64,000 nucleotides of DNA from Candidatus Endomicrobiellum calonymphae (lineage in GTDB: Bacteria > Elusimicrobiota > Endomicrobiia > Endomicrobiales > Endomicrobiaceae): the NCBI GenBank assembly GCA_031269945.1, contig JAISYK010000006.1, forward strand, positions 1 to 64,000, in the 5' to 3' direction. A model generated the notes under the pieces. That model searched no databases, was not told where the DNA came from, and saw only the letters and a list, made by a program, of their open reading frames with translations. Positions 1 to 9,825 of this stretch are shown here, in pieces (the stretch's first letter is position 1; each line of letters opens with the position of its first letter). A program made the position numbers and the translations under genes.

Positions 1-85
1 AGCTATGGAGAAGCAGTTAAGATTTGCGATTAGAGAAGGTGGTAAAACAGTCGGTTCGGGTATAGTTACCGAAATATTAGATTGA
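1..85 (+). CDS. tuf: Elongation factor Tu, C-terminal end (partial)
   Basis: This is the last 27 codons of a reading frame that enters from outside the window and stops at TGA 83-85. The tail reads RFAIREGGKTVGSG followed by VTEILD, which is the end of the EF-Tu beta-barrel domain 3. EF-Tu delivers aminoacyl-tRNA to the ribosome. The gene lies 57 bases before rpsJ, the usual str-to-S10 junction in bacteria. Only the tail is visible, so nothing can be said about the G domain. Confidence 0.93.
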   Translation, partial: AMEKQLRFAIREGGKTVGSGIVTEILD

Positions 86-142
86 TCGGTTTTATCGATT
101 ATTTACTTTTAGGTTAAAATAAGTTATATAGGATTGAGATTT

Positions 143-469
143 ATGGCAAATGAAAGAGAAGTACCGGCTCAACGTATAAGAATTAAACTACGTGCATACG
201 ATCATAAAGTGTTAGATGACTCATTAGCAAAAATCGTGGAGTCAGCGAGGCGTACGGGAGCTGCTATAACAGGACCTGTGCTTTTACCTACTAAGATAAA
301 AAGGTATACTGTTAATAGATCCGTTCACGTTGATAAGAAATCGCGGGAACAATTTGAAATGAGAATACATAAAAGATTAGTGGATATTCGCGAGCCTTCT
401 TCAAAAACTGTCGATGAGCTTACGAAACTTGACTTGCCGGTAGGCGTCTATATTGAAATTAAAATGTAA
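143..469 (+). CDS. rpsJ: Ribosomal protein S10
   Basis: S10 is part of the 30S head and, as NusE, of transcription antitermination complexes. The product is 108 residues, close to the usual 100-105, with the core [15 protein letters not shown] near the N-terminus and [14 protein letters not shown] around residue 45. An in-frame TTG exists at 134, but ATG 143 gives the family-typical start MANER and sits about ten bases after the purine-rich AGGATTGAG. It opens the S10 operon after tuf. Confidence 0.97.
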   Translation: MANEREVPAQRIRIKLRAYDHKVLDDSLAKIVESARRTGAAITGPVLLPTKIKRYTVNRSVHVDKKSREQFEMRIHKRLVDIREPSSKTVDELTKLDLPVGVYIEIKM

Positions 470-506
470 TTTTAAAAATGTCTGAATTGTAGAGAGAAAA
501 ATAAAT

Positions 507-1127
507 ATGTTAAAGTCTATAATAGGTGAAAAAGTAGGCATGACTCAAGTTTTTGACCCTAAAGGGAATCTCGTTCCGGTGACGGTAGTAAAAGCTGGTC
601 CGTGCGTGATTACGGAAGTGCGAACGATTGAAAAAGATGGATATCTAGCTGTTCAGCTTGGCTTTGAAGAAGCATTGGAAAAAAGTCTTGTTAAATCTAA
701 AGTAGGTTTTTTTAAGAAAAATAGTATTTCACCAAAAAAAATTGTCAAGGAATTTAGAGTTACTGATGTATCTGCTTTTTCTGTCGGGCAAGAAATAAAG
801 GCCAGTGTATTTAAGGTTGGCGATTACGTGAATGTTTCTGCACTTTCGAAAGGTAAGGGTTACGCAGGTGTTATTAAAAGGCATAATTTTGCCATGCAGC
901 CCGTTTCTCATGGGCAGTCCGATAGAACTCGTGCTAGGGGTTCAAGTGGTAGCGGCGGTCCTCAAAAAGTTTTTAAGGGAATGAAGATGTCTGGACATTT
1001 GGGTAATAAGTATGTTACAATACGGGGATTGCTTGTTGTGAATGTAGATGTCGAGAAAAATGTAATGCTTGTAAAAGGTTCTGTTCCGGCTGTTAAAAAT
1101 GGGACGTTGCTTATAAGTAAAGGGTAG
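507..1127 (+). CDS. rplC: Ribosomal protein L3
   Basis: L3 is an early 50S assembly protein whose long loop reaches the peptidyl-transferase centre. The product is 206 residues, normal length. It starts MLKSIIGEKVGMTQVF, the classic L3 opening, and has the conserved loop around residues 130-165 with SHGQSDRTRARGSSG and MSGHLGN. GAGAG precedes ATG 507. It follows rpsJ by 37 bases, and then 221 non-coding bases separate it from rplD, an unusually long spacer for this operon. Confidence 0.97.
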   Translation: MLKSIIGEKVGMTQVFDPKGNLVPVTVVKAGPCVITEVRTIEKDGYLAVQLGFEEALEKSLVKSKVGFFKKNSISPKKIVKEFRVTDVSAFSVGQEIKASVFKVGDYVNVSALSKGKGYAGVIKRHNFAMQPVSHGQSDRTRARGSSGSGGPQKVFKGMKMSGHLGNKYVTIRGLLVVNVDVEKNVMLVKGSVPAVKNGTLLISKG

Positions 1128-1348
1128 TATGTTGGTTGGTAGTACTCTTAAAAGGATTTCTGTTGTACAAGTTGTGTAACAAGATGTGAAGGAAAAGTCT
1201 AGAGTTAAAATTGAAAGAAAGTGTTGATGTTTATGTATAGATGCTGAGAGTTTGGATAGGGATGTTTTTTAGTGAATCTATTTATTAAAAACTGAGTGAT
1301 GGTTTTTGTGATTTATCTTGAGGTACGAAGTAAGGAAGAGAGAGTAAA

Positions 1349-1975
1349 ATGGAAACGATAATTTATAATTCGAAGGGACAGGAGATGGGTAAAGTAGAGC
1401 TTCCGGCTTTGTTTAATTCGGAGGTTCGTAGTGTTCTCTTGCACGAAATTACGACAGCATATTTAAGCAATCAAAGATCTGGCACGCATAAAACAAAAAC
1501 TAGGGGGGAAGTATCTTTTTCAGGTGCAAAACCGTGGAGACAAAAGGGCACCGGTAACGCTAGGGCGGGACAAAAAAATTCTCCATTGTGGAGAAAAGGG
1601 GGCATAGTTTTTGGGCCGCAGCCTAGGGATTATTATATTAAGATGTCAAAACGAAAAAAAAGACTTTCTTTAAGTATGGCGTTATCAGTTCAATTTAAAA
1701 ACGGAAACATAGTTGTTGTTGACTCTGTGAGCATTAACGAGGCAAAGACAAGGAAGGCTGTGGATTTGATGAGAGATCTTAAAATTGATGGGAGGAAAAC
1801 TATTTTTGTGTTTTCTAAGGATGCTGAGACAAATTTTAAACTTGCAGTGAGAAATATAGAGAATGCAGTATTAAAAAACGTTAAAAATATAAATGCTTAT
1901 GAAGTTCTTTGGGCTGATAAGTTGCTTTTTACTTTTGACGCCATTAATGCGATAAATAAAAGACAATCTTTGTAG
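1349..1975 (+). CDS. rplD: Ribosomal protein L4
   Basis: L4 lines the peptide exit tunnel. In some bacteria it also autoregulates the S10 operon, but no such leader was identified here. The product is 208 residues. The extended tunnel loop is visible near residues 45-85, with TKTRGEVSFSGAKPWRQKGTG and then a GGIVFGPQPRDY-type segment. AGGAAGAGAG lies just upstream of ATG 1349. rplW follows after 29 bases. Confidence 0.96.
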   Translation: METIIYNSKGQEMGKVELPALFNSEVRSVLLHEITTAYLSNQRSGTHKTKTRGEVSFSGAKPWRQKGTGNARAGQKNSPLWRKGGIVFGPQPRDYYIKMSKRKKRLSLSMALSVQFKNGNIVVVDSVSINEAKTRKAVDLMRDLKIDGRKTIFVFSKDAETNFKLAVRNIENAVLKNVKNINAYEVLWADKLLFTFDAINAINKRQSL

Positions 1976-2004
1976 TTTTTAGATTTTTATGATAGGTAAT
2001 AGAA

Positions 2005-2295
2005 ATGAACGTTAGAGATATTATTAAAAGGCCTGTGGTTACAGAAAAAGCAACGGTTTTAAAAGAAAAATGTAGAAATAAATATACTTTTGTAGTTGAT
2101 AGAGATGCAAATAAATTTCAAATAAAAGAGGCCGTTGAAACTTTGTTTAAAGTAAAAGTAGAAAATGTTCATACTGCAAATTATATAGGTAAGAGTAGAA
2201 GGATGGGTAAAAATATTGGTTACAGGAGTGACTGGAAAAAAGCAATAGTGAAGATTGGCGAGGGGCAAGAAATTCAGATGGTTGATGAAGTTTGA
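2005..2295 (+). CDS. rplW: Ribosomal protein L23
   Basis: L23 sits at the tunnel exit and docks trigger factor and SRP. The product is 96 residues, the normal size. Recognisable parts are the start RDIIKRPVVTEKAT, the central KYTFVVDRDANK, and the C-terminal GYRSDWKKAIVKI. It lies between rplD and rplB as in most bacteria. A spacer of 177 bases before rplB holds no gene that I can see. Confidence 0.95.
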   Translation: MNVRDIIKRPVVTEKATVLKEKCRNKYTFVVDRDANKFQIKEAVETLFKVKVENVHTANYIGKSRRMGKNIGYRSDWKKAIVKIGEGQEIQMVDEV

Positions 2296-2472
2296 AAAAA
2301 TTAAAAAGTTTTGTAAAAAAAAAATGCTGTTCTTGGAATTTAGTATTAGGTTTAGATGTAATCACGCATGTAGGTGTGGTGTTTGTGCTGTAATTATTTG
2401 GCTATGTAAAGAATAAAGCTCAATAATACATAATATACAATATAAACTAAACATGGGGATGAGTGTAGTGTA

Positions 2473-3309
2473 ATGTCAATTAAAACGTTTAGAGCGTATA
2501 CACATTCAAGAAGGCAGATGTCAGTTTCAGATTTTTCAGATATTACAAAAAAGAATCCTGAAAGATCGCTTATTAAAGTGATTAAAAGAAAAGGCGGCCG
2601 CAATAATACGGGACAAGTAATGGTTCGTTTTAAAGGTGGCGGTCATAAAAGATTTTGTAGAATTATTGATTTTAAAAGGAATAAATTTAATATTTTAGCA
2701 GAAGTGGTGGCGGTAGAGTACGATCCTAATCGCTCGAGTAGAATAGCTCTTTTGCGATATAAAGATGGCGAGAAAAGGTATATTATTCATCCGGTGGGCA
2801 TGAATGTGGGGGACTCTGTTATGTCTGGGCCAAATGCCGAGGTAAAGTCTGGGAATTCTTTGCCTCTTATGAACATACCCGTGGGTACCTTCATACATAA
2901 TTTGGAATTTATAGCTGGCAAAGGAGGCCAATTGGTTCGCTCCGCTGGAGTTGCGGCACAGCTTCTTGCCAAAAAAGGCAATTACGCTCATGTAAGAATG
3001 CCTTCTGGAGAGATAAGACTTATTGGAACTGCTTGTTACGCGACTGTTGGACGGGTGGGGAATTTAGATCATGAGAATATTGTGATAGGTTCTGCTGGGA
3101 GGAATCGACATCTAGGAAAAAAGCCTCACGTGCGCGGAACAGCAATGAATGCTGTTGACCACCCACACGGGGGTGGAAGAGGAAGATCTAAGGGTAATAA
3201 CCAACCCAGAAGCCCTTGGAACCAGTTCGCTAAGGGCTTTAAGACAAGAAGGCCTAAAAAGGTATGGGATTGGGTGATAGTAACCCGTCGCAATAAAGAT
3301 AGAAAATAA
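2473..3309 (+). CDS. rplB: Ribosomal protein L2
   Basis: L2 is needed for subunit joining and peptidyl-transferase activity. The product is 278 residues, typical of bacteria. Conserved stretches include the N-terminal [19 protein letters not shown], the central [17 protein letters not shown], and the near C-terminal [10 protein letters not shown], which carries the functionally important histidine. GATGAGTG precedes ATG 2473. rpsS starts 20 bases after the stop. Confidence 0.98.
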   Translation: MSIKTFRAYTHSRRQMSVSDFSDITKKNPERSLIKVIKRKGGRNNTGQVMVRFKGGGHKRFCRIIDFKRNKFNILAEVVAVEYDPNRSSRIALLRYKDGEKRYIIHPVGMNVGDSVMSGPNAEVKSGNSLPLMNIPVGTFIHNLEFIAGKGGQLVRSAGVAAQLLAKKGNYAHVRMPSGEIRLIGTACYATVGRVGNLDHENIVIGSAGRNRHLGKKPHVRGTAMNAVDHPHGGGRGRSKGNNQPRSPWNQFAKGFKTRRPKKVWDWVIVTRRNKDRK

Positions 3310-3329
3310 TCGATGGAGAGAAAAAATAT

Positions 3330-3614
3330 ATGAGTCGTTCGACAAAAAAGGGTCCTTATGTAGATGAGAAGCTTTTTAGAAAAGTGCAAAAGCTCAACGA
3401 AAGTAATGAGAAAAAAGTCATTAAAACGTGGGCAAGAGCGTGTGTTATAACTCCGGATTTTGTTGGGCATACTATGGCTGTACATAATGGTAAAAAGTTT
3501 TTACCAATATTTATATCTGAGCAAATGGTGGGGCACAGACTTGGGGAATTCGCTCCTACTAGGGTTTTTAGAGGCCATGGCGGAGTGACAAAGCAAGAAA
3601 CTTCTCCAACATAA
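3330..3614 (+). CDS. rpsS: Ribosomal protein S19
   Basis: S19 binds 16S rRNA in the 30S head beside S13. The product is 94 residues, with the family start [15 protein letters not shown], the core [17 protein letters not shown], and the tail [23 protein letters not shown] lies 9-16 bases before the ATG. A 136-base spacer with no apparent gene separates it from rplV. Confidence 0.97.
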   Translation: MSRSTKKGPYVDEKLFRKVQKLNESNEKKVIKTWARACVITPDFVGHTMAVHNGKKFLPIFISEQMVGHRLGEFAPTRVFRGHGGVTKQETSPT

Positions 3615-3750
3615 AAAAAATGTGAAGACAAGTTATATATTTATGATGCTGTTTATAATAAATATGTGTTAGAAAGGGTTTTGTTTTGCGTCTACGTTTA
3701 TATATGGTATAAGCAGTATTTTCTATAGTTGAGTGAAAGAGGATGTTAAT

Positions 3751-4110
3751 ATGGAAGTAAAGGCGACGGCAAAATTTGTCAGATGTACTCCAAGAAAAGT
3801 AAACCAAGTTCTAGCACTTATTAGGAATAAGAAGGCGGAAAAGGCATTTGAAGTTCTTTCTTTCCTTCCAAAATCCGCTGCTGCGGTTGTCAAGAAAGTT
3901 TTAAAAAGTGCAATCGCAAATGCAGGTAAAATGAAAGATTGTTCTGATGTTAAAGTTAAGGAGGCATGGGTTGGGAGTGGTCCAATATTAAAAAGAATGA
4001 TGCCTGGATCGAGAGGGAAAAGCAGACCTATTAAAAGAAGAACTTCACATCTTACGATAGTTGTTTCAGATATGGATACGGTTACGAAAAAAGCAAGAAA
4101 AGCCAAATAA
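3751..4110 (+). CDS. rplV: Ribosomal protein L22
   Basis: L22 spans the exit tunnel wall. From ATG 3751 the product is 119 residues and begins MEVKATAKFVRCTPRK, the usual start; AAAGAGGA at 3736-3743 fits as ribosome binding site. An upstream in-frame TTG at 3733 would add six atypical residues and is disfavoured. The tunnel hairpin follows as MPGSRGKSRPIKRRTSHL around residues 88-105. It sits between rpsS and rpsC as expected. Confidence 0.96.
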   Translation: MEVKATAKFVRCTPRKVNQVLALIRNKKAEKAFEVLSFLPKSAAAVVKKVLKSAIANAGKMKDCSDVKVKEAWVGSGPILKRMMPGSRGKSRPIKRRTSHLTIVVSDMDTVTKKARKAK

Positions 4111-4161
4111 AATGGATTAAATTTGAATTTATGAGAAATTTTAGAAAAGGTAAAAGTTAAA

Positions 4162-4872
4162 ATGGGCAATAAAGTGCATCCAAAGGGTGTAAGGTTGGGT
4201 TATATTAAAGGTTGGGAATCTAGGTGGTTCGATTTGAAAGAAATGCCTAATTTTATTGAAGAAGACCGGAGAGTAAGGGTGTATCTTAAAAATAAGTTTA
4301 AGTTGGCTTTTGTATCAAGGATAGGTATTGAAAGGCAAGGGAAGCTCTTGTGTGTAAATATTCATACGGCTCGTCCGGGTGTTGTGATTGGGAAAGGTGG
4401 GCAAGGTATTGAAAACTTAAAAAAAGAACTTGAAATTATGACGGCGAAGGAAATTGTGATAAACATTATGGAAATTAAAAAGCCTGAGATTGATGCTCAA
4501 CTTGCCGCTGAAGGTATTGCATTTCAACTGGAAAGGAAGGTTGCTTTCAGAAGAGCAATGAAAAAAACTATTGAACGAGCAATGTCGGTGTCGGTAGGAG
4601 GAGCACAAGGGATAAAAGTTATGGTTTCAGGCAGAATTGGTGGAGCGGATATTGCGAGAACTGAATGGCTTAAAGAAGGAAGGATTCCTCTTCAAACTTT
4701 TAGGGCAGATATAGATTATGGTTTTGCGGAGGCTTACACGACCATGGGGCAGATAGGGGTAAAAGTTTGGATATTTAAAGAAGAGCTTTTTAAGAAGACA
4801 ACCCATAAATTGTTTAACGAAGTAAAGGTTGTTGATACTTCAAAAATAGTTGCGAAAAATATGCAAAAATGA
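4162..4872 (+). CDS. rpsC: Ribosomal protein S3
   Basis: S3 helps form the mRNA entry channel and its helicase activity. The product is 236 residues. It shows the start MGNKVHPKGVRLGYI, the KH domain motif RPGVVIGKGGQGIENL around residue 75, and the conserved GRIGGADIARTEWLKEGR near residue 160. It lies 51 bases after rplV and 95 bases before rplP, in canonical order. Confidence 0.98.
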   Translation: MGNKVHPKGVRLGYIKGWESRWFDLKEMPNFIEEDRRVRVYLKNKFKLAFVSRIGIERQGKLLCVNIHTARPGVVIGKGGQGIENLKKELEIMTAKEIVINIMEIKKPEIDAQLAAEGIAFQLERKVAFRRAMKKTIERAMSVSVGGAQGIKVMVSGRIGGADIARTEWLKEGRIPLQTFRADIDYGFAEAYTTMGQIGVKVWIFKEELFKKTTHKLFNEVKVVDTSKIVAKNMQK

Positions 4873-4967
4873 TTTGAATATTTGAATAAGGTCTAAATAA
4901 AGTTTTTGGTGCTGTGAAAAAGTGCTATACAGTGCGAAAATTATAATAGGGTGTAAGGATTTTGTGT

Positions 4968-5381
4968 ATGTTGATGCCAAAAAGGGTTAAGTATAGAAAG
5001 GTGCATAGAGGTAGAATGAGAGGTAAAGCTAAAGGTGGTGCTTGCTTGGTTTTTGGCAGGTACGGCCTTCAAGCTTTGGAACCTGTGTGGATAAACAGTA
5101 ATCAAATAGAAGCTGCTCGTATAACGCTTACGAGATTTATAAAAAAGGGTGGAAAAGTTTGGATTAGGATATTTCCTGATAAGTCGGTTACGAAAAAACC
5201 TGCCGAAACGAGAATGGGCAAGGGCAAGGGTGATCCGCAGTTTTGGGTTGCGGTTGTGAAACCTGGGAAAGTAATGTTTGAGATGGAGGGTATTTCAGAA
5301 GTAGAAGCAAAAAGGGCCCTTACGCTTGCTTCAAATAAACTTCCCATACATACAAAAATTTTAGTTAGAGCTGAAATTTGA
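4968..5381 (+). CDS. rplP: Ribosomal protein L16
   Basis: L16 organises the A-site side of the 50S subunit. The product is 137 residues from ATG 4968, giving [16 protein letters not shown], which matches the family N-terminus. A TTG at 4962 and an ATG at 4974 are alternatives, but only 4968 is both family-like and well spaced from GTAAGGA. The loop [14 protein letters not shown] is intact around residue 80. Confidence 0.96.
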   Translation: MLMPKRVKYRKVHRGRMRGKAKGGACLVFGRYGLQALEPVWINSNQIEAARITLTRFIKKGGKVWIRIFPDKSVTKKPAETRMGKGKGDPQFWVAVVKPGKVMFEMEGISEVEAKRALTLASNKLPIHTKILVRAEI

Positions 5382-5388
5382 GGAAAAA

Positions 5389-5592
5389 ATGAAAGATAAA
5401 AATCGAGATGAAATAAAAAATATGCCGTATGTTGCACTTGAAGCGAAACTTGAGGATCTTCAGGACAGAATTTTTAAATTAAAATTTCGTCACTCTGTAA
5501 CTCCTTTGAAAAATCCTCTCGAGATAAGAAAGGTGAGAAGAAATATAGCGAGAGTAAAAACGTTTATCACTCATGAAAGGAAATCTAAATGA
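5389..5592 (+). CDS. rpmC: Ribosomal protein L29
   Basis: L29 is a small helical protein at the tunnel exit. The product is 67 residues, begins seven bases after rplP, and has the conserved C-terminal NPLEIRKVRRNIARVKT. GAGGAAAA precedes the start. Its end overlaps the open frame upstream of rpsQ, but the true rpsQ start lies 34 bases downstream. Confidence 0.94.
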   Translation: MKDKNRDEIKNMPYVALEAKLEDLQDRIFKLKFRHSVTPLKNPLEIRKVRRNIARVKTFITHERKSK

Positions 5593-5626
5593 GACAAAAA
5601 AAATAATAGGGAATGGAAAAAGCATA

Positions 5627-5911
5627 ATGTCAGAACGTAATAAACGTAAGCGGCGTATAGGTGTGGTTGTAAATGATAAAAATGAAAAAACTAGGAAAGT
5701 GTCTGTTAAAAGAACGTATCGCCATCCTCTATATGGCCGCGTAATTCGCAGTAAGAGTAAAATTGCCGTACATGATGAAAAAAATATGTCTCGTGTTGGT
5801 GATATGGTGGAAATAATAGAATCTAGGCCACTCTCAAAAACTAAAAGATGGGTTTTAATTAAGATTTTAAGTCGAAATATAAATGTTGAAAGTATAAAAC
5901 AAAGTTTATAA
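5627..5911 (+). CDS. rpsQ: Ribosomal protein S17
   Basis: S17 is a primary 16S-binding protein with an OB fold. From ATG 5627 the product is 94 residues, beginning [15 protein letters not shown]. It has the conserved [18 protein letters not shown] near residue 24 and the tail segment PLSKTKRW. The reading frame is open back to 5573, but that extension overlaps rpmC and is not family-like. The ribosome binding site is weak (AATAGGGAATGG), suggesting partial coupling to rpmC. Confidence 0.94.
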   Translation: MSERNKRKRRIGVVVNDKNEKTRKVSVKRTYRHPLYGRVIRSKSKIAVHDEKNMSRVGDMVEIIESRPLSKTKRWVLIKILSRNINVESIKQSL

Positions 5912-5933
5912 TTATGTAATAAGGATAGGTTCG

Positions 5934-6302
5934 ATGATTCAAGAAAGAACTATTTTAAACGTTGCAGATAATTCTGGTGCGAAAAAAATTCGTTGTTTTA
6001 GAGTTACGAAAGGGTTTAAGCGTCGCTATGCAAGCATAGGCGACGTAATACACGCATCAGTGCAAAGCACATTACCTCATGCGAATATTAAGAAAGGGGA
6101 TGTTGTCAAAGCTGTAGTAGTTCGTACGGTCAAAGAGATCCGCCGAGCAGATGGAACTTATATTAAGTTTGATGATAATGCGGCTGTTATTATAAATGAT
6201 GAAGGCGAGCCTAAAGGGACTCGCATTTTGGGGCCGATTGCAAAAGAACTTAGAGAAAGAAATTATCTTAAAATAATTTCTTTGGCACCTGAGGTAATAT
6301 AG
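5934..6302 (+). CDS. rplN: Ribosomal protein L14
   Basis: L14 contacts the 30S subunit at an intersubunit bridge and binds the silencing factor RsfS. The product is 122 residues, exactly the usual length. It starts [18 protein letters not shown] and has GDVIHASVQ and [12 protein letters not shown] in the middle and [16 protein letters not shown] near the end. AAGGATAGG sits before ATG 5934. Confidence 0.97.
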   Translation: MIQERTILNVADNSGAKKIRCFRVTKGFKRRYASIGDVIHASVQSTLPHANIKKGDVVKAVVVRTVKEIRRADGTYIKFDDNAAVIINDEGEPKGTRILGPIAKELRERNYLKIISLAPEVI

Positions 6303-6387
6303 ACTGAGATAGATTGCAAATAAACGTGTTTTAGCAAATGTTTAAAAAGTTAACTCAGGCAAAAAATTGAAATGGGAAATACGAAGA

Positions 6388-6699
6388 ATGCTTAATATTA
6401 AAAAAAAGGACAAGGTGTTAGTTTTATCTGGAAAAGACAAAGGGAAAAAAGGTGAAATTATTAAAGTTTTTCCTGATAAGTGTAAAGTTATTGTTGAAAA
6501 AGTTAATTTTGTAAAAAGGCATACAAAGTCTACTAAGAAAAATTCTGGAGGAATTTATGATAAGGAAGCTCCTATAGGTATGAGTAAAGTTATGCTTGTG
6601 TGTCCAAAATGTGATCGTGCTTCAAGACCTAAGTTTGATAAGCTGTCGGATGGGAAGAAGGTCAGAGTGTGTCGTAGATGCAGTGAAATTATAGTCTAA
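6388..6699 (+). CDS. rplX: Ribosomal protein L24
   Basis: L24 starts 50S assembly. From ATG 6388 the product is 103 residues, beginning MLNIKKKDKVLVLSGKDKGK, the KOW motif that defines the family. The C-terminal half keeps CPKCDR and CRRC, two cysteine pairs that may bind zinc. The upstream extension to 6367 is not family-like. rplE follows after 123 bases. Confidence 0.95.
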   Translation: MLNIKKKDKVLVLSGKDKGKKGEIIKVFPDKCKVIVEKVNFVKRHTKSTKKNSGGIYDKEAPIGMSKVMLVCPKCDRASRPKFDKLSDGKKVRVCRRCSEIIV

Positions 6700-6822
6700 A
6701 AGAGAAAGTGTAGAGAGAAATGGAAAGGTTTTGAGTTATATATAAATTAATTGCTAAGTGGTGAATTTATAATAGGTTTTGTGTTTATCATTTGCATGTT
6801 CTCAAATAAAAGGAAAAAGCCA

Positions 6823-7383
6823 ATGAGGCAGTCTCGTTTAAAAGAGTTTTACCAAAAAAGTGTGGTGATTAAATTGAAGGAGCGTTTTGGTTTTGAGAAT
6901 GTTCATCAGATTCCCAAAGTTGACAAAATTGTTGTGAATATTGGACTGGGCGAGGCAAAAGAAGACATTAAAGTTTTGGATATTTCCGCTGCGGAGCTTG
7001 CCGCTATTACTGGGCAGAAACCCGTGATTTGTCGTGCTAAGAAATCTATATCGAACTTTAAGTTGCGTCAAGGAATGCCTATAGGTGTCAAAGTAACACT
7101 TAGAAATGCTATGATGTACGAGTTTTTAGATAGGCTTATTAATATTGCAATACCTCGCATAAGAGATTTCAGGGGTATTGAGTCTGATGGTGGATTTGAT
7201 GGGAACGGAAATTTTAATTTAGGCCTTTCTGAGCAATATATTTTCCCAGAGATTGATGTTGAAAAATCAGATAAGGCCAGAGGTATGAATATTACAGTGA
7301 TAACGACGGCCGAAAAAGATGAATATGCTAAGGCGCTGCTTAGCTTTCTTGGTATGCCGTTTAGAAAAAGAGATAACAATTAA
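6823..7383 (+). CDS. rplE: Ribosomal protein L5
   Basis: L5 carries 5S rRNA and touches P-site tRNA. From ATG 6823 the product is 186 residues starting [24 protein letters not shown] just upstream is the ribosome binding site. The frame extends back to 6751, but the added 24 residues are hydrophobic and unlike any L5. Conserved parts are [26 protein letters not shown] and the C-terminal [19 protein letters not shown]. Confidence 0.96.
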   Translation: MRQSRLKEFYQKSVVIKLKERFGFENVHQIPKVDKIVVNIGLGEAKEDIKVLDISAAELAAITGQKPVICRAKKSISNFKLRQGMPIGVKVTLRNAMMYEFLDRLINIAIPRIRDFRGIESDGGFDGNGNFNLGLSEQYIFPEIDVEKSDKARGMNITVITTAEKDEYAKALLSFLGMPFRKRDNN

Positions 7384-7438
7384 ATTGACATATATATAAA
7401 ATATATATAAAGGTGAGGAGGGAGTAAAGGGATATTTT

Positions 7439-7624
7439 ATGGCAACAACTTCAGCAGAAGCAAAAATGTGTAAAAAGCAAAAGTTTGCAACTCGTCACAG
7501 GAATAGATGCCGTTTGTGTGGAAGGCCTCGCGGGTATTACAGGGATTTCGGTATTTGTAGAATATGTCTGCGGAAGCTGGCACATAACGGCGAGATACCT
7601 GGGTTGGCGAAATCTAGTTGGTAA
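7439..7624 (+). CDS. rpsN: Ribosomal protein S14, zinc-binding type
   Basis: This is the short, zinc-binding form of S14 (61 residues rather than about 100). It has two CxxC pairs, CRLCGRPRG and CRICLRK, around residues 25-45 and ends GLAKSSW. AGGAGGGAGTAAAGGG gives a very strong ribosome binding site before ATG 7439. The zinc form implies continuing dependence on zinc for ribosome assembly. rpsH starts 26 bases after the stop. Confidence 0.97.
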   Translation: MATTSAEAKMCKKQKFATRHRNRCRLCGRPRGYYRDFGICRICLRKLAHNGEIPGLAKSSW

Positions 7625-7650
7625 TATATAAAATAAAAGAGGTTGACTTG

Positions 7651-8046
7651 ATGCTTACAGATCCAGTATCAGATATGTTTACGCGCATTCGAAATGCAAA
7701 TGCTAAGTTACATGAAAAAGTTGATATTCCTTTTTCAAAATTGAAGTTAAGAATTGCAGAAATTTTGAGAGAGGAAGGATACATATCGAATTTTAAAAAT
7801 GTTGAGGGTAGTAAACATGGCATTTTGAGAATTTATCTTAAATATTCGACTAGAGGAGAGATGGTCCTCAAGGGAATAAAAAGAGTTTCAAAATCTAGCT
7901 TGAGAATATACAAAGGTTATGATGATATGCCCAGAACCCTTAACGGTTTGGGTGTTACAATTGTTTCTACATCTAAAGGGTTGATGACTGATAGACAAGT
8001 TAGGAAAGATAAAATAGGCGGTGAAGTAATAGGATACGTTTGGTAA
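7651..8046 (+). CDS. rpsH: Ribosomal protein S8
   Basis: S8 binds 16S helix 21 and in some bacteria represses the spc operon. From ATG 7651 the product is 131 residues, beginning [17 protein letters not shown], as in the family; AAAAGAGGT at 7635-7643 is the binding site. The C-terminus reads [17 protein letters not shown] then GGEVIGYVW, typical. 242 gene-free bases follow before rplF. Confidence 0.97.
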   Translation: MLTDPVSDMFTRIRNANAKLHEKVDIPFSKLKLRIAEILREEGYISNFKNVEGSKHGILRIYLKYSTRGEMVLKGIKRVSKSSLRIYKGYDDMPRTLNGLGVTIVSTSKGLMTDRQVRKDKIGGEVIGYVW

Positions 8047-8288
8047 TAAAGTAGAAGTTGAAACAAATAAAAATGTAGAAATGTAAAAGAACTAAAATAA
8101 TAAATGTGATGTTCATTGTTTTAAAAGTAGTTTTATTGTGTGGATGGTTAGACGCTTTGTCTAAATTAAGTTGAAGGGTTTAATTTTGGTGGAATGACAT
8201 TTGTTGCGTGGTATATATGAAAATAATATATGGCAGATCATGTTTTTTTGAGGTTTTCAGTGGGTAAATTTTACGTTGAGGGCTAAAA

Positions 8289-8855
8289 ATGAGTCGCTTA
8301 GGAAAGAAACCTATTAGTATACCAGAAAAAGTAAAAGTTGAATTTAAAGATAAAGTACTGGAAGTGACAGGTTCTGGTGGGAAGCTTTTGCGGATGATAG
8401 TTAAAGGTGTAGGTATAAAAATTAATAAGGATAATTTGGTTGTTGAAGCTCTTGGTAATTTGCGCGAGCACAATATGCTACATGGTCTCATGAGAAAACT
8501 TATCGCAAATATGATTGAAGGAGTGGAAAGGGGTTTTAAGAAACAGCTTGAAATGATAGGACTTGGTTATAAAGCGAGTATAGAAGATGGGAAGAATCTT
8601 ATTTTAGCTGTTGGGTTTTCGCACTTAGTGACTGTTCCAATACCTAATACGGTGAAGGTTACTTCTGCCCTTACGCCAGATAAAAATACCTTGATTACCG
8701 TAGCTGGGATCGATAAATATAAAGTTGGAGCATTTGCTGCTAAGATAAGAGCCATAAAGCCACCTGAACCTTATAAAGGGTTTGGTATAAAGTATTTAGA
8801 AGAAGTGATAATAAGAAAAGCAGGAAAGGCTGCGACAGGATCGGGAAAAAAATAG
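8289..8855 (+). CDS. rplF: Ribosomal protein L6
   Basis: L6 lies near the factor-binding site of the 50S subunit. The product is 188 residues, starting MSRLGKKPISIPEKVKV, with GVERGFKKQLEMIGLGY in the middle and the C-terminal KPPEPYKGFGIKYLEE. TTGAGGGC precedes ATG 8289. rplR starts eight bases after the stop, so the two are translated together. Confidence 0.97.
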   Translation: MSRLGKKPISIPEKVKVEFKDKVLEVTGSGGKLLRMIVKGVGIKINKDNLVVEALGNLREHNMLHGLMRKLIANMIEGVERGFKKQLEMIGLGYKASIEDGKNLILAVGFSHLVTVPIPNTVKVTSALTPDKNTLITVAGIDKYKVGAFAAKIRAIKPPEPYKGFGIKYLEEVIIRKAGKAATGSGKK

Positions 8856-8863
8856 GGGATTAG

Positions 8864-9223
8864 ATGAAAAATTCGATGAAAAGATTTAATTATCGTGTGA
8901 AAAGAGTTAGGAATAAGATTAAGGGAACTCAAGATAGACCGCGTTTGAGTGTTTATCGCGGTCATAAACATATTTACGTGCAAATGATTGACGATGTTAA
9001 AGGTATTACTCTTGCGTCAGCGTCAACATTGTCTCCTGAGCTTAAGGGGAAATTAAGTTTTACTGACAATGTACTAGCCGCGAAGTCAGTTGGTGATTTA
9101 ATTGTTAAAAAAGCTATTGAAAAAGGTCTAAAATATGTTGTTTTTGACCGCAGAGGTTATAAGTATACGGGCAAAATTAAAGTACTTGCAGATGCCGCGA
9201 GAGAGAATGGTTTAAAGTTTTAA
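8864..9223 (+). CDS. rplR: Ribosomal protein L18
   Basis: L18 binds 5S rRNA with L5. The product is 119 residues, with [20 protein letters not shown] near residue 25 and [28 protein letters not shown] at the end, split here only for description. AGGGGATTAG precedes the start. 95 bases separate it from rpsE. Confidence 0.96.
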   Translation: MKNSMKRFNYRVKRVRNKIKGTQDRPRLSVYRGHKHIYVQMIDDVKGITLASASTLSPELKGKLSFTDNVLAAKSVGDLIVKKAIEKGLKYVVFDRRGYKYTGKIKVLADAARENGLKF

Positions 9224-9318
9224 TGCGTTTTTTTTGTTATTGTATAAAAAGAAGTAAACCAAATAGGTTTGAATATTTACTTTTGGTTGTAGTATGCATT
9301 TTTGGAGGAGGATGAGTT

Positions 9319-9825
9319 GTGATTGAAAAAATGGCAAGACAACAACAAAACGATGGTGGTTTAAAGGAGACTGTTGTCGTTGTAAATAGAGTTGCAAAAG
9401 TTGTTAAAGGCGGGAAAAGATTTTCTATGAATGCTTTGGTAGTAGTAGGTGATAAAAATGGGAAGGTTGGATGTGGGATTGGTAAAGCTAAGGAAATACA
9501 GACTGCTATAAAAAAAGGCAGCGTACGCGCTTTTAAGCATATGGTCTCTGTTCAACTTAAAGGAAGTACTATTCCGCATGAGATAATTGGTGTTTCAGGA
9601 GCGGGTAAGGTTCTGTTGAAACCTGCTGTTCCTGGTACTGGTGTTATTGCGTGTGAAGCGGTAAGGGCTGTTCTTGAGGCTGTAGGTATAAGAGACATCC
9701 TTACTAAATCAATGCGTTCCTCTAATTCTTTTAATGTAGTTTATGCTACGATTGAAGCTCTTAAAGAACTTCGTTTAAGGGAAGAAATTGCTAAAATTCT
9801 AAAGAAAGAGGTAGTAGAAATATGA
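9319..9825 (+). CDS. rpsE: Ribosomal protein S5
   Basis: S5 helps set decoding accuracy and forms part of the mRNA entry site. The start GTG 9319 was chosen because GGAGGAGG at 9304-9311 is seven bases upstream; ATG 9331 would be too far away. The product is 168 residues, with [20 protein letters not shown] early and [18 protein letters not shown] near residue 110. It overlaps rplO by four bases (ATGA), which leaves no room for rpmD, the gene normally found here. Confidence 0.97.
   Translation: MIEKMARQQQNDGGLKETVVVVNRVAKVVKGGKRFSMNALVVVGDKNGKVGCGIGKAKEIQTAIKKGSVRAFKHMVSVQLKGSTIPHEIIGVSGAGKVLLKPAVPGTGVIACEAVRAVLEAVGIRDILTKSMRSSNSFNVVYATIEALKELRLREEIAKILKKEVVEI

Noticed and set aside
3126-3485. 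119-codon minus-strand frame over rplB and rpsS
   Set aside because: It lies fully antisense to two certain ribosomal protein genes and has no family features.
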